A DNA stretch of 64,000 bases, from assembly GCA_028023455.1 (NCBI GenBank), contig JAQFVV010006342.1, positions 372,001-436,000 of the forward strand, written 5' to 3'. This stretch comes from Epiperipatus broadwayi. Its lineage: Eukaryota > Onychophora > Udeonychophora > Euonychophora > Peripatidae. The stretch's first letter is position 1. Every line of letters begins with the position of its first letter. Below the pieces are notes generated by a model that ran no database searches, was not told the DNA's origin, and saw only the letters and a list, made by a program, of their open reading frames with translations. Below, in pieces: positions 22,976 through 36,530 of this stretch. The position numbers were made by a program, and so were the translations under genes.

Positions 22976-23939
22976 GAATTAGTCATTTAAGATTAGTTCT
23001 TCTTTCTGAAAGTATGATTTCAAGATGAAATATCAATCTATGTTTGTTTTTATTGAGTGTAATGATATAAAATCTACAACTATTATGGCATATAAAGTGT
23101 ACCCAAAAATATTTAATGATAATCTTTTCATGGAAGAAGTATAACTCATTTATGTTATAAAGGTTATTTGAAAGTCTCTCTAAATATACTAAATATATTC
23201 ATTTCATTAAAATGTTGTACCTGGAAATAGAATTTAATGAAGACTTAGAATTAATATAGGTATTTGACTCAAGGAAAATTAATAGACAGGATCACAAAAC
23301 ATCATATCAACTTAATAAAGAATGAATGCATGATATATGTGGACTTAATATATTTTTTCAGAATAGTTTTATAGTTGAGCAAAGTTTGCCTGAAAGCACT
23401 TTCTGTCTTCTCTTTTTTGTGTTTGTGTGGAATTTGAATGTCATGTTTATTTATGATGATTGGGGCCATTCTAGCTCTATGCACACAAAAATAGAGAACA
23501 AAAATGTTAACGTTGCACAACTATAAAGACTATTCTGAAAAACATATGACTGGGTACGTATGCTTATGTGATATTTTGTGATGTTGACTATTAATTTCCC
23601 TTGAGTCAAATATCTAGCTTAATTTAAAATCTTTATTATATTCTACTTGCAACTACATCATCCCAATCAAAGTAATATATTTATTTCTTCCTTAGATTGT
23701 CTTTCATATAATCTTTACAACACAAATGGAATAACTTCCATGTAAACCATATTTAAGGTTATCATAAAATATTTATGGTTCCACTTCATGTGCCATAACA
23801 GTTGTAGTTTCTATGTCATTACATTCAACAAAAAAGAACATAGATTTGTATTTTCACTTTCAAATCATAATTTCAGAAAGGAGGACAACTCTTTAAATGA
23901 TACATTTTCATAATCTCTATGTGTGTCACAGACTTGTAA

Positions 23940-24031
<92 letters not shown>

Positions 24032-25915
24032 TTACTTAAAAAATGTTTATTTTTTAAAAAATTTAATAATATTTCTAATTGCTTTTTAATAAGTTATCAC
24101 TTGCTTCTTTCATTATTCTGATTGCTGTAAATCTTCCATGATAATCTGTGAAATATTCAACAAAAAGAATCTCCATCCTTGAAAAATTCTTTTTTTATAT
24201 AATATAAAGTGATTATTTGCTAAATGTTACCTAGTAAGGTGTAAGTTTGTGGCAGAATTCTGTTTCATTAGAAATTTCCTAAATTTTAAGATGCTTTTCC
24301 AAAGACAAGTTTAATATCAGAAACAATCCTAACTTTAGAGTGTGGAAGTGATATTTCAGGTAATTCCTGATTTATATAATAAATGAACTAATTTTCTATA
24401 ATAATTTGAGAATTACATATGTCAAATTACATAAACAATTCTTATTGTGATGTATTGAAATCATCTTTAAAGAACTATAGTTATTATGTTGAAATATTTT
24501 GAAGTAACAAATGGCTGCTAAACACAGACATTGAAAAGCTGACTTGTGATTGGATCTCATTCCAAGCTGCCTGCAGTGCCATGTCTGAATGAACACATAT
24601 ATTGTGCAACAACTTAGTTTGGTATTCTTTACAAAAAATTTTTTAGTGACTAATATATTATATCATGGTACAAAATGAATTGAGACTGTGTTTTATGGCT
24701 TAACCCACAATGAACCATTATGTGAACATTAAATTTTGTTTTAGATTGGGAAAAACTACTATGAAACATTTGAAATGATTTGCACCATGTATCATAGGAG
24801 ATGATGAGTCTTGAGAATGTTTTCAAATAGTTTACAAGATTTCATGATGACAGGATGAGTTTTAAAGACCATTAACAAAGATACAACACATATTGTCATA
24901 TTTTATGTTGTAAGTCATGATACAAATAGCTACGGCCTTAAAATTTATGTGTAATTGGCTTCTCCTTAAACAAAGTCAAGAATATCTCAGCAATTATGCC
25001 CAGATAAACCTGTTAGCCACTTTATTTTCCATTCCCCACTCTAAGTCTTCCCATATTCTGCCCCATCCCATTTCCACAACATAATCTTTTCAACTCTATA
25101 GGCTAACAGACAGCTTGGAGAAACAGACAATCACTTTTTCATTGAGAAACACTGTATAATTTATTTATTTATGCTATAAATAATGTTAATACACTTCCCA
25201 AGAAAGAATTAAATTTTTATTTGACTATTTAACAAATTATTCACTGAGCAATGCTTTTGGCCCTAAAAGTCATAATCATAATGCTTAAACTTATCCATTA
25301 AATTGGTATCATTATTAGGAGAAAATGCAACATTAGTATGTTATGATTAATATATAAATTCATAATTTACATATCCCACATCTGGGACAAGGCTATACAA
25401 GAGCCTTTTTTGTTTATCATGTGGATGTTGTTAGCAATAAATCATGCTCCTCTAATTTTTTTTATCATTGCACTCAGCAATACTATTTTGATATTCTGTG
25501 GATCAAAATTATAGCCAAATTCCATTTTGATGTTCCAGAAACACATACTTCACATTGGGAACTTGTGAAAAGGTTATTCTTAGTTAAGCTTTTAATTTTT
25601 TTTAGAATTAGTAAAATGATTTGCTTGAGATATATATGTGTTAACAATTTTTAAAATTTGGGGAAGGGGGAATTTAAAGGCAAAAAGACTTTAAAGCCAA
25701 ACAGAATTAGTGGACCAAAGAGATGTATGAATCTTTTACACCTCTGATTAGTTATACCTCTTCAATTGTGCTTCCATTGTCAATCCATTAAAAACTATCT
25801 GACAATCTAGATTTATCTATTTGCTGATCTATATTGAATGATTCCATGAAATTTCAGAAATTTTCTCAGCTATTTTAAAACATCACATGACCACCATTTC
25901 ATATGCTTATGCATG
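22976..25915. other. AT-rich DNA without recognised gene
   Basis: Holds a long TA run (23943-24028) and a short dispersed fragment (about 24955-25002, TGGCTTCTCCTTAAA ... TCTCAGCAATTAT) also found at 49202-49245. Several short frames have no recognisable product. Confidence 0.5.
23943..24028. repeat. TA microsatellite, about 86 bp
   Basis: Uninterrupted TA dinucleotide array. Confidence 0.95.
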
Positions 25916-25917
25916 CT

Positions 25918-26876
25918 GTTAATAAGAATACCAAACTCTCCATACACTAGTGCCACTAACTGCAAGCCTCCAAAAATCAATGTATTGCAGGAAGTTTTAT
26001 GCACGTATTCTCTATCTACTGCCTACTCATCCAACATCCTCAGACTAGTTTTTAGCTTGTGGGTTTCATCAGTGAGGAGTCTTGGATTTGATAGTCTACC
26101 CCTAGATCTTAGGATGTAATGCAATTCTCCAGCAGCCACCTTTTACCTATTTGGTTAAATATAAAGCTAGGAGTCCAAGATGAAAACCCAATAATGTTTC
26201 CAACCCAAGATTATTTGCTTGTATAGTCATATAGATCTGAACTCACTTCAGCATCTATACATTTTGGGGTCTTTGATTTTTCAAAAACCATAGTCCCCAT
26301 TAACCTATGGGCAAGATATTAGATGAGTAGGAACTAGATAGGGATTTTATGCACAAACCTTGCTGCATCTATTGATTATGAAATCTTGCACTTGTTGGCA
26401 CTACTGTATAGACAATTAGGTATTCATATTAATAGCATGTGTAAGCATATAAAATGATGATTATGATGTTTTTATGGATATATATCTATCCTGCCCATTG
26501 GATAGTTTTTGAAAAACCAAAGACACTAAAATGTATAGATGCTGAACTGATTTCAGAGCTGTATGACTATATAAGAGTTGAGCTTGGATTGGAAACATTA
26601 TGGTGTTTTCATCTTGGGCTCATAGCTTTACAGTTAACCAAATAAGTAAAAGCTGCTGGAATGTTGCATTAGATCCTAGGGTGTAGGTGCAGTGCTCTCA
26701 AATCCAAGTCTCCTCACTGATGAAAGCCACAAGCTAGAAATTAGTCTGGTGATGTTGGATGAGTAGGCATTAAATAATAATTTTATGCACAAACATTCCT
26801 GAATCCATTGATTATGATGGCTTACACTTGGTGACACTATAGTATGGGGAGTTTGGTATTCTTATTTTAAACATGT
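25918..26876. repeat. Palindromic repeat with a third arm copy
   Basis: 25918-26290 (AATAAGAATACCAAACTC ... TTTTTCAAAAACCATAG) is the inverted complement of about 26505-26876 (TTTTTGAAAAACCAAAG ... GAGTTTGGTATTCTTATT). The spacer at about 26310-26430 holds a further partial copy in the same orientation as the right arm (GATGAGTAGG, TTTTATGCACAAACC, ATTGATTATG). The arms are visibly diverged. The frames at 25913-26119 and 26454-26645 are readings of the arms. Confidence 0.75.
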
Positions 26877-27120
26877 TTCAGCTTTTCTCCATGTTTGAAT
26901 CCTAAGTCATAAGCTAATGTAGGATGTAATAATGTTTAGCTACAATTCAGATATCACTGATTTTTTTGAATCCATCAACCTATCACTGCCTTAAATTATC
27001 ATAGGTTTTTATGCTTACTTTTTTAATAAATTCGAATATGCTCACTGTTGTATAAATATGAAATATGTATGAATTATATGTAAATTATTGTATTTACTTT
27101 GTGAATACAAAATAATAGTA

Positions 27121-27285
<165 letters not shown>

Positions 27286-27460
27286 GCCATAGTAATAGTT
27301 GCAGTAGTTGTAAGAGCAGTAGTAGCAGCAGAAAAAATTTTGAGAACTACATTTTCAGACTTTTGCACATATGATTGTATTTCTGACTGTATAATAAATA
27401 AAAAAATACTGATAAATTTTCAAAACAACTCAAATAAAAAAGATAGAAGCTAAGAAGTTG

Positions 27461-28015
27461 GAATTATATTTTGGTCTATTTTCATTATCTAATATTAAAT
27501 ATTGAATGTCTTTAGAAAAAAATTACATTTTATTTAAATGTTCCAATTATATTCAACTGTTAGTAATAGCATACAGGTTAATATAAAACACTATGTTTTG
27601 AGTACTATTATTCTTTTCTCTTCTTCAGCTGTTGCTAGCCTGACTAGTGTCAATACTAACATGGGAATACACAATGTTGAGAGTAATATTATTCCTCTCT
27701 CTTCTTCAGGTGTTGCTGACCAGTGATAGTACTAGCATGGCAAAATTTCTTAGTTGGTTAGAGCACTACTTTAAAATCCAGTATTCAAGAATCTAAAAAT
27801 CCAGGTTCGATTCTCATGCTAGTACTATTATTGGTCAGACCAGCAATACCTGAAAAAGAGAGGAAAATAATCTCACTCAAAACGCTGAGTTATATATTAA
27901 CATGTGTGTTATTACTGACAACAGAATATAATTGGAAATTATAAATAAAGTTTAACAATTTCCTAAAGTCATTCAAGATTTAATATTAAATGATGAAAAT
28001 AGTCAACATATAATT
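27461..28015. mobile_element. Palindromic element with internal tRNA-like module, copy 1
   Basis: Left arm 27461 onward (AATTATATTTTGGTCTATTTTCAT ... TCTCTTCTTCAGCTGTTGCT) pairs with the right arm ending near 28015 (ATGAAAATAGTCAACATATAATT). The central part is a tRNA-like module with TTAGTTGGTTAGAGCA (A box/D-arm) and GGTTCGATTCTC (near-consensus B box), bracketed by inverted CTAGTACTATTATTGG-type sequence. There is also a partial internal duplication (CTCTTCTTCAG-GTGTTGCTGACC). A second copy lies at 30340-30940. No protein is encoded. Confidence 0.7.
27740..27822 (+). repeat. tRNA-derived Pol III promoter-like module
   Basis: TAGTTGGTTAGAGCA followed about 45 bp later by CCAGGTTCGATTCTCATGC. 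The B box matches the consensus GGTTCGANTCC at all but the last base. The D-arm lacks the CTCA that usually follows TAG, and no paired acceptor stem or usable anticodon arm is seen. It is best read as a SINE head and not a tRNA gene. Confidence 0.6.
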
Positions 28016-28920
28016 ATAATTAAAATACCAACATCACAAATTTCCATGCAAAAGTTGAGATGCTTCAAAAGAGGCCATCATTTTTACTGGATATTGTTTT
28101 CATTTATTGTTTTAAAATTGATAGTTTGCTTAGCAAGCAAACGGAGCTTCATTATTAATTCTAAATAAATTGACTTATTACATTATTATAATTTTATCTT
28201 TGTTCACAAAGTCCATTTTAGCACACCATATTTTAATCAGGTTCTTTACTTTTAATATTAGATGTTACAATAGTTTTTGTTAAATGCTGAAGAAAAACCA
28301 CGACGGTGACCATTGATATGATGTTTGACGTCAGGACTCTGCTAGGAAATTCTTTTAAACCATAAAACTTGATTTCCAGCAAATTATTTTAGATACATAT
28401 GTAACATATAAAATATTGTGTACCATAGCCTTTTAAACAATAAATAAATAAATTTATAAATTTTAATTTTGTATTACAATAAATAAATAAACCTTTTTCT
28501 CCGTTTATTTTTTAAATGATTTCAAACTACATACTCCCATCTCTTCAATATTCATATTAGACGAAATTTTTAAAATTAAATTGTCTATCAAATTTAATAA
28601 AAAAAAGAAAAGAAAGATTACTGCAATTTTTTATTACGGTTTATCTTTTTTTTAAAAAAAAACAAAAAAAACATTTGACATATTTTAGGTACATGTGCGA
28701 TCAAATGCCAACGTGAGAAAGATATCGGGTTTTTTTTTTTTAAATTAATGATTCAGAAATTTTATTTTTGCTATCTGCATATCACGATATATCGATTCAG
28801 ACATTTTATTTTTGTTTTCTACATATTTCGATATGTTATCTATATGTTTCTTTATTTCTTGACCAATATCACAAATAAAAATCTGTACATATTTTATTTA
28901 TATTTTGTTTATTACTATTT
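28016..28920. other. AT-rich DNA without recognised gene
   Basis: Short A/T homopolymers and no supportable feature. A slightly more complex patch (28298-28350) includes GACGTCAGG but no exon. Confidence 0.5.
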
Positions 28921-28924
28921 ATGT

Positions 28925-29115
28925 AACATATTGGACCAACTGATGATTGCTGATTTAGCATAAAATACGTATATTGGTGATTATTTATCTTTTCAACATA
29001 TATGTGTTCAAGTGTATCAGTGTATGCGATAGTATGGAGAGTGGTGGGTCATGCGAAAGTCTGTGCGCATATACCCTATATATTACATATATAGACACAG
29101 GTATATAATAAGCCT
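28925..29115 (-). repeat. R repeat, partial, minus orientation
   Basis: TTGGACCAACTGATGATTGCTG, ATTGGTGATTATTTATCTTTTCAACATA, GCGAAAGTCTG and TATATTACATATATAG match the complement of R. Confidence 0.75.
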
Positions 29116-29439
29116 GTGTGTTTCAGTTATGTATTACTATTATAATATATTATATGCTCCCATATATAACATAATAGAGAGGCTATTTGATTTTTTTAAC
29201 ATTTAATTTTCTTCATGTATCGTGGATTTGGGCAATCCATGCTTCATCTCCAACCCAGAGGACCAAAGTTTATGTCTGAGATGCCTTTTCCTAGCTAAAT
29301 TTTCATTACAGCTAAGAAGGCCATCTTTCTCATCCGTTGATCTATGGATGGGATTTATTTCTCATTTACCAGTTAGGTACTATCTCGGATTGTGATCTCT
29401 AGGGATTACAGATTTTTATGAAAAGTAATGAATATTGAA

Positions 29440-29720
29440 CATGCTATAATGAAAGGCATCAGATCAAGATAACTGTTTATAGTACGGACATGTAAAGAGA
29501 ATGTGTCATGAAAGATTACCAAAACATATAATAAATGAAATACTATCAGGAAAAGAAAAAAAATAGCATTTAAATAAGAGTTGGAAAGAGGAACTAAATG
29601 AAGAAATTAAAAATAGAAAATTTAAGGAAAATGTATGGATGAACAGTGAGCTGTGGCTATTGGAATTGAAATATATCATAGAGCATTATAGTTCAATATT
29701 AAGAACACGATAGACTGCTT
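29440..29720 (+). pseudogene. LINE ORF2 C-terminal fragment
   Basis: One frame reads GHVKRMCHERLPKHIINEIL, a TAG, then KSWKEELNEEIKNRKFKENVW. The G-H-V-x-R-M and R-L-P-K motifs followed by a W-K/x-D-like segment are typical of the region after the RT domain in many animal LINEs. It is 5' truncated and has an internal stop. It may belong to a LINE related to the one at 10.9-13.2 kb, which itself lacks this part. Confidence 0.6.
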
Positions 29721-30339
29721 TATTTGAACTTGAAATTTGTTAATACAATTAATTTAATTTTTTATTCTTATCAATGAATTTATGTGCTACAGTAATTTCA
29801 TTCTAATTTTAAATTTTTTTAGATCATTTTCGGATATTTCTTATAATATATCACATTAATGATTGTAAACATTTCAATCAGACAACATGCTTAAAAAACT
29901 TGTAAGTAGATACTGCTACTGTGAACTAAAGCTCTAATAACAAGCTAGAAGTTATCTCAGTTACATACAAAAAAAAAAAAAATTAATTAACATGTTTAAT
30001 AGGCAATATTATGTCAAATATGAAATGGTATAAGATAACAATCTTACAAACAGGATGGAAAAAATACTCAATCTATCTAACCATCTAGTAAAATCGATGG
30101 CAAGCTTTCGAAGTAATTCTAAATCTACAGGTGCAATTTAATATGCAATTTAGCATTTAAAAAAAAAAAAAGCCCCCCCCCCCCAAATAAGCGCACTTTA
30201 AAAATAAATAAAAATACAGGAACAACTGTTAATAAAATAGTTGCCATAGCTTAAAAAATATCAGTCGCTTTTTTTAATAAAATAAAAATACACAAACAAA
30301 TTGCAAAATTGTCTGAGAGTTTGTGGTGGTGATATTTTA

Positions 30340-30940
30340 GAATTATATGTTGGACTATTTCCATCATCTGATATTAATTGTTAAATATCTTTTTTTTTTT
30401 AAAGCAAATTTTATTTAAACTTTCTAAAATATTAAACTGTTGGTAATAACATAGAGTTTAACACATATAACATTTCAAATGATATTATTCTACTCTCTTC
30501 TTCAGGTGTCGTTGGCCTGACCAGTACTGGTGCTAGCATGGGAAACAAACATGCACCTTTAGTTTATGAATATTGAATTTAAAGTAATGCTCAATAATTT
30601 AGTTGGGTAGAAGTCCATCTTAAATTCAATATTCATGAATCTAAAGGCCCAGATTCTATTTCCATGTCACTACATACTATTATTGTTCTTATTAGAAACA
30701 CCTAAAGAAATGAGAATAAGATTCTAGTTGGTTAGAGCAGCACCTTAAATTTAATATTCAGAAAAAATAAATATCCAAATTCAAGTACCATTTAGTGCCA
30801 CTATTGGTTAGACCAGCAATAGATGAAGAAGAGATAATAACACACTAACATGAATGCTATTACTAGCAGTTAAATGTATTTGAAAAGCTTTCTAAAGACA
30901 TTTTATTACTTAACACAACTGCAATGTAGCATTAGATGAT
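30340..30940. mobile_element. Palindromic element with tRNA-like modules, copy 2
   Basis: It opens AGAATTATATGTTGGACTATTTCCATCATCTG, which is the same terminal motif as the element at 27461. It continues through TCTCTTCTTCAGGTGTCGTTGGCCTGACC and ends with the inverted series GGTTAGACCAGCAATAGATGAAGAAGAG ... CATTAGATGATGAAA. It contains two tRNA-like units, about 30595-30665 (TTTAGTTGGGTAGAAG) and 30725-30800 (CTAGTTGGTTAGAGCAGCACC). More diverged than copy 1; 2.9 kb separates the two. Confidence 0.65.
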
Positions 30941-32868
30941 GAAACATAAATATTCCATTACTATAATAATCTAGAATTTTAATATTGTAATACTCAACAA
31001 ACAAATATGGAAGAAAATTTATTTTCAATGATTGAAGGCTGTTATTTATTTATTTTTAGTCATCGCATAGCTTACTGCTTAATTACCCAATCTACTTTCA
31101 AACTCATACATAAAATGTTTATACACATATATAACCTGAATTATATAAAGATATATATAAAATACTCAACAGGATTCTTCTCTTTGTGCATTTCTTGTGT
31201 TCATACATCTCCATGTTACAATTATGGGGGAATCTACTCATTAATTCACAATGGAAATAATTTTAATAAAGCTAAAGCAATTTTGTTAGGAAAAAGACTT
31301 CTGTGTATGCAATACAATATTCAATTTCAGCAGTAGAAAAAATAATAGTTCCCACAGTTTTAATAGAAATCCAAATTCATTTCAAGAGTGGAACTATTTA
31401 ATGATAAACCTGGATTAATATTTGCTATTAACTTTACATTAAAAAGTTGGTTCTGACTACAATTTTTTTTTTTACTTAGAATCGGAATTGAATGCATCTA
31501 AAAAAGTAATTCAGGGTTTACCTAATTCTCAACCTATTTGTACTAATAGCTGTTTACATTAATAATTTTTTTGGAAGAAATAGCATTAGCCTGTTTTTTT
31601 ACACATCCTTTTAAGCAAGAAAGATATTTCTCAAAAATGATGGATATGCATAAAGATATATTATTAGTGTGTTGTTACCAGAAGTGTTAAATATACTAAT
31701 TTTGTATCACATCACTATTTCTGGCTCATTGGTAGCATCTATATTTGAATATTCAATTTATTTCCAAGTAAGATCTACAATTTGTATGATGGTGCAAGTT
31801 ATATGTGACATTGGTTAGCATTGTAAATAAAAACATCATCTGAATAAGATTGGGTCTAAATAAAATATTCTTATTTGTAAACCAAATGTGATGATCAGAA
31901 AATTAACAATATTATGAATCTTATTTATTTTGGATATCTAAAATACAACAATTAAAAAATGTCTAATTGAATAAGAAGCATTATAATGATTATTACTGAT
32001 AGAATTGGCAAACAACTATTGCATATATCGAAATATTTCTGTTGAATGCGACATTTCTCTGGTAGCAGTGTTAAATAATTCACAATATAAAACAGCAAAA
32101 AATCTCTATTTTATGACTGTCAACTTTCCAGATTAATATATATTTTATAATATTGAAATCACTTATAATGTCATTACTAACCTGTTGTTTAACTTTGTAA
32201 AATCTGTTCCGTGTACATCATGTATTTAGGATTTTTTATAATGGAGATAGAAAAGCATATCAAATTTTTTCCAAAACTATGCAAGAAATCTAGTTTAAAG
32301 TGATAAATGGTAACTATTTTTAACAAATTTGAAACCAAACAAAAATACTTATATAAGAATTTAACAAATAAAATGCATTAGAACATGTTGTAAATTAATT
32401 TGTCATTAGCATAATCATAATATTTTTTATTAATTATTTTAGTCAATAAAATCTTTGGCAAACTTAGGTTATCAACCCAGAGTTATTACTTAAACAGTAT
32501 TATTTTATTAACGATATCACATACCTGAGTTTAAATCAAGTAAAATGTCTGAATTGGATACAGGTATTAGTTCAAAATCACTTGAAGAAAAAGTCAAATG
32601 CAAGCTGACTATATTTTGAGTCTTTAGTTTTTTGAATAAAAATTTTTACTGTTTACATCCTTTACTTACAAACAAAGGATTTAACATTTATAGTAATCAC
32701 TGAATTAAACTTTCAGTACAGAATTAATTATTATTGTTATTTATCAAAATTTGTTAGGAAAAATTCTCATTCTGGAGATATAAATTTAATGAGTTATACC
32801 ATGGTTTTAAATTGTAAATTATTATTATCCTTGAAAGTTTGATATATGAACTTTAAATTTTGGTAGAT
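30941..32868. other. AT-rich DNA without recognised gene
   Basis: Includes a 109-codon frame at 31007-31336 with no domain, biased composition and no splice or repeat context to support it; I regard it as chance. Confidence 0.5.
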
Positions 32869-32869
32869 T

Positions 32870-33200
32870 GTAGATTTTTTTATAAATGTATTAAATAACC
32901 TCCACACCAACAGGCATTCTTTTGAAAACATAAATAAATACACAATAAAAGACAAATGATCCACAAAATGTATTTCGTGCTGAATCAACACTCATCAGTT
33001 GGCTCAGATCACCATTTCTCATATATATCTTTATCATATGTACAGTATTTATCAGTAGTAACTTGTTACATTTTGATCCACACCTGTCAAGTTTACTTTA
33101 CTCACAACTTTGGCACAATCTATTCTAGATACATACGGTAACAATTATCACTAATCATTTATTAAGTTAGAGATTATGTCTAATCCAGATATAAACTTTA
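32870..33200. repeat. Dispersed repeat S (R-related), copy 2
   Basis: Same family as 20395-20740, sharing AAATAACCTCCACA, CATCAGTTGG, TATATCTTTATCATATGTACAGTATTTATCAGTAG and TATCACTAATCATTTATTAAGTTAGA. Confidence 0.65.
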
Positions 33201-33479
33201 AACCACAGTTAAAGATTATATATCGGTTGTGTTTTTTTTTTTAATTTCAATTTTTTAATTTTATAAATCTTTTTTTTTTTTTACAAATTACTTTATATCT
33301 ACTTAGATTATTAATTTCAATTCAGTGTAAACATGCTAATATGAAATTTATTGTATCCATATTTAATTACGATTATTATTTGCATTGAATGTTTTAGTGC
33401 GGTAATAAGAATGTTACTCTAAGGTATACATGAGTATTGTTATTTGGCTTAACATATCTAATTGCTCGGCTAATTGTCT

Positions 33480-33640
33480 TAATGAGTTTAGCTTGTCTGC
33501 ATATTTTGAATGTACTTCATGATCTAGTTTAATGCACAGATTCTGTATTATAAGGTTCTTGAATCAATTCTAATTCGGGTTTTTCCGGATGCTTGAACTT
33601 CTAATCACTTCCGGAGCAATAAAGTTTTTCGTTTATTATA
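33480..33640 (-). repeat. Diverged relative of the 2305-2601 LINE-tail fragment
   Basis: Shares GCTTGAACTTCT and TCCGGAGCAATAA-like sequence with 2440-2500. Reading minus, it gives YCSGSD..KFK, parallel to YCSGVHKKFK. The remainder of 33200-34520 shows no other feature. Confidence 0.35.
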
Positions 33641-34521
33641 TTTTTGAATATTGGATATGGTTGTTTTAGTCTTTTTCATTGTACTTGTTGTGTCTACACA
33701 CTAAAGGTACTTTTAATTTAAGCTTACCGTTTTATAAATGTATTTACTTGACTTAGGTTTATAATTATATATTTCAATTTACTTTTCAAATATTTCACAA
33801 ATTCTATCTGTAATTTGGAAATTTTAAATAACAAAATCTCTTCCAAAACAACCACTTAGACAATATTTGTTTTTGAATAGAATTTATTTTACTTAAGACT
33901 TTTTAGGATATAAATATAATTGTCAGAAAATGCCCTTTTAAAAATTTTATATTTTGATGTGCACATCGCTCTAATTTAACTTTCAATGAGGGCATTTAAA
34001 TGCGATATCTGCAATTTTATTAATAAAATCAATAACACTATTTTAGAATCTTAGATTTAATCACGAAAGTTGTATAAAAAGGTCAAAACTGTTTTTATAA
34101 TCGATAAAATTAGTTAACGGAAGTTTCAGCTTATTTTATCAGCCAAACATGTGCATATGCGCCCAAACACATCTGAGAGAAGTGTATGGCAGAGTCTAAA
34201 TATGCGACAGAATAAATTGTAAGCAAAAAATGGCTTGAAATAGCAAATTACTTATGTAAGAAACTTGATTATTAAACTTTCCAAAACAAATGCAGTTAAT
34301 ACAATAATTATATATATGACATATATGACGAGATATAAGAAAATGGAATAAACACATACTTCATATAATATTTCTGCAGTGTAATAGTTTCTATCAGCTT
34401 TTAACATTTTGTGTAATAATGTAATCATAAACATAAGGGCAAAGATGTGGAAAAAAAATCTATGATCACAAGATGCACATTTATTATGTTAGACATTTAT
34501 CAATTAAACTGTAATAATTTG

Positions 34522-34835
<314 letters not shown>

Positions 34836-34943
34836 CATCATTATCATTATCAATCCATTGCAGGATGATGGTCTCTCCAAATTCAATCCATCTCCGATCT
34901 TTAGCTTCTCTTCTCCACATCATCCCTACACACTTTCTTATTT

Positions 34944-34948
34944 CACAC

Positions 34949-35020
<72 letters not shown>
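34944..35020. repeat. CA then TA microsatellite
   Basis: CA run followed by about 55 bp of TA. The structure is like that at 10603-10652. Confidence 0.95.
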
Positions 35021-35026
<6 letters not shown>

Positions 35027-35059
35027 CCACTGAATAATGATAAAGATATGTGTAAGAGA

Positions 35060-35565
35060 TTGCAGTCTGGTCCAACTGAAGAGTGTTGGGGATCATAGAT
35101 CTTTTTTATATGTCTTTGATCATATGTTTCTGATTACATCATTCAACAAGGTATTAAAAGTGGATAGAAACCAGTCCCTATCTTACTTGAGAGTGATGTT
35201 GTGAAATTACACTACAGAAATATTATTTATTATTGGATAACTCTAGTCTGATGAATGACTAATAAAAATTATTGACATATCTTTATATAATATATAGGGG
35301 GGTTGAACTCAGACTTTCACACGATCCTCAACCATCCATGCCATCTCATACCACTGGTACACTTGATCACATACATGTCGAAAAGGTAAATAATTACCAA
35401 TATATGTATTTCGTGCTAAACCAGGACTCGTCAACTGATCCAGATTATCATCTCCACACATATATACAATCAAAGCTCAGCTTATATTAAGATAGCCAAT
35501 CTTCATACTTTAATGGACAGGCTTCAAACCACTCCACAACTCTTCAGCCGTCCATTTCATACTTT
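35060..35565. repeat. R repeat fragments in opposite orientation
   Basis: 35060-35110 is a short minus-oriented R piece (TCTGGTCCAACTGAAGAGTGTTGG). 35283-35565 is a plus-oriented copy from GTTGAACTCAGACTTTCACACGA through CATCTCCACACATATATAC to CAGCCGTCCATTTCAT. Frames here are R translations. Confidence 0.7.
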
Positions 35566-35855
35566 CATATATTTCATGCTATATATATATATATGATAAT
35601 GTACATATATAAAATACATTAAAATGTATTAGAAAAAACGAATTGAAATACATACTTTTACTTTTATTTTTTTGAAACATTGATATTATTTTTAATTCAA
35701 ATTGTTTTGCGGCATAATCACAATAATTTTTAAAATAAAATATTAAAAAGTGTATATAAATTAATAAACTTGAAAATAAAATTATTAGATAAATATAAAA
35801 TGCAATAAATCAAAGTTATTTCTAACAAAAGTAAATACTTTGAAGAAACCAACTA

Positions 35856-35913
35856 AAATTTAAAGGCCTTCGCAAAAGCCTTAGTAGTTCTTTTGAAGGT
35901 CTTTTAAATTTAA
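35856..35913. repeat. Short imperfect hairpin
   Basis: AAATTTAAAGGCCTTCGCAA pairs with TTGAAGGTCTTTTAAATTT around a loop of roughly 10 nt. No evidence of transcription is available from sequence. It could be a small MITE remnant. Confidence 0.5.
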
Positions 35914-36134
35914 ATTGATGAAAAATTTATAAATAAAATTAATTATTGTATTTATTTGTAGACATAAAACTCAGACATTCTTATATATATAATTATTTTT
36001 AAGAAGGCAAAATAATTTACCAAGATGGTTTTTAGTACTTACTTTATACCATACTCATGGTTAATATTAAAAGTTGTTACGCAATTTAATTATATTATTT
36101 AATTAAAATTACAATTATAATTTAATATGTAGGG

Positions 36135-36530
36135 GGTTTAACTCATGGGCAACATGGGTAGGATGAGAAGGTTGGCACCAGTGTGGGCTTTGAGCGTTCT
36201 ATCATCAGATTTTAATGAAATAGACGGCTGAAGAGTTGTGGGGTGGAGTGGATTGAAGCCTGTCCATTAAAGTATGAAGATTGGCTATTTTAATATAAGC
36301 TGAACATTGATTGTATATATGTGTGGAGATGATAATCTGGACCAACTGATGAGTGGTGGTTTAGCACAAAATATACATATATTGGTGATTATTTATATTT
36401 TCAACATGTGTGTGATCAAGTGTGTCAGCAGTATGAGATAGCTGAGATATATAGTTGAGAGTCGTGTGAAAGTCTGAGTTCAAACCCTCTATATATTACA
36501 TATTAGAGTGCAGGTATGAAAAAGCCTGTA
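36135..36530 (-). repeat. R repeat, full-length copy, minus orientation
   Basis: Runs from AACATGGGTAGGATGAGAAGG through TGTGTGGAGATGATAATCTGG and TTTCAACATGTGTGTGATCAAG to GTGTGAAAGTCTGAGTTCAAACCC and TATATTACATATTA. It is about 400 bp and the best guide to the family length. GAGTTCAAACCC is the B-box-like site. Confidence 0.8.

Noticed and set aside
27740-27822. Possible tRNA gene with near-perfect B box
   Set aside because: The D-arm is shortened and no acceptor stem or anticodon arm pairs; it is embedded in a repeated element.
31007-31336. 109-codon plus-strand frame
   Set aside because: Composition is that of AT-rich chance frames, with no domain, repeat or splice support.
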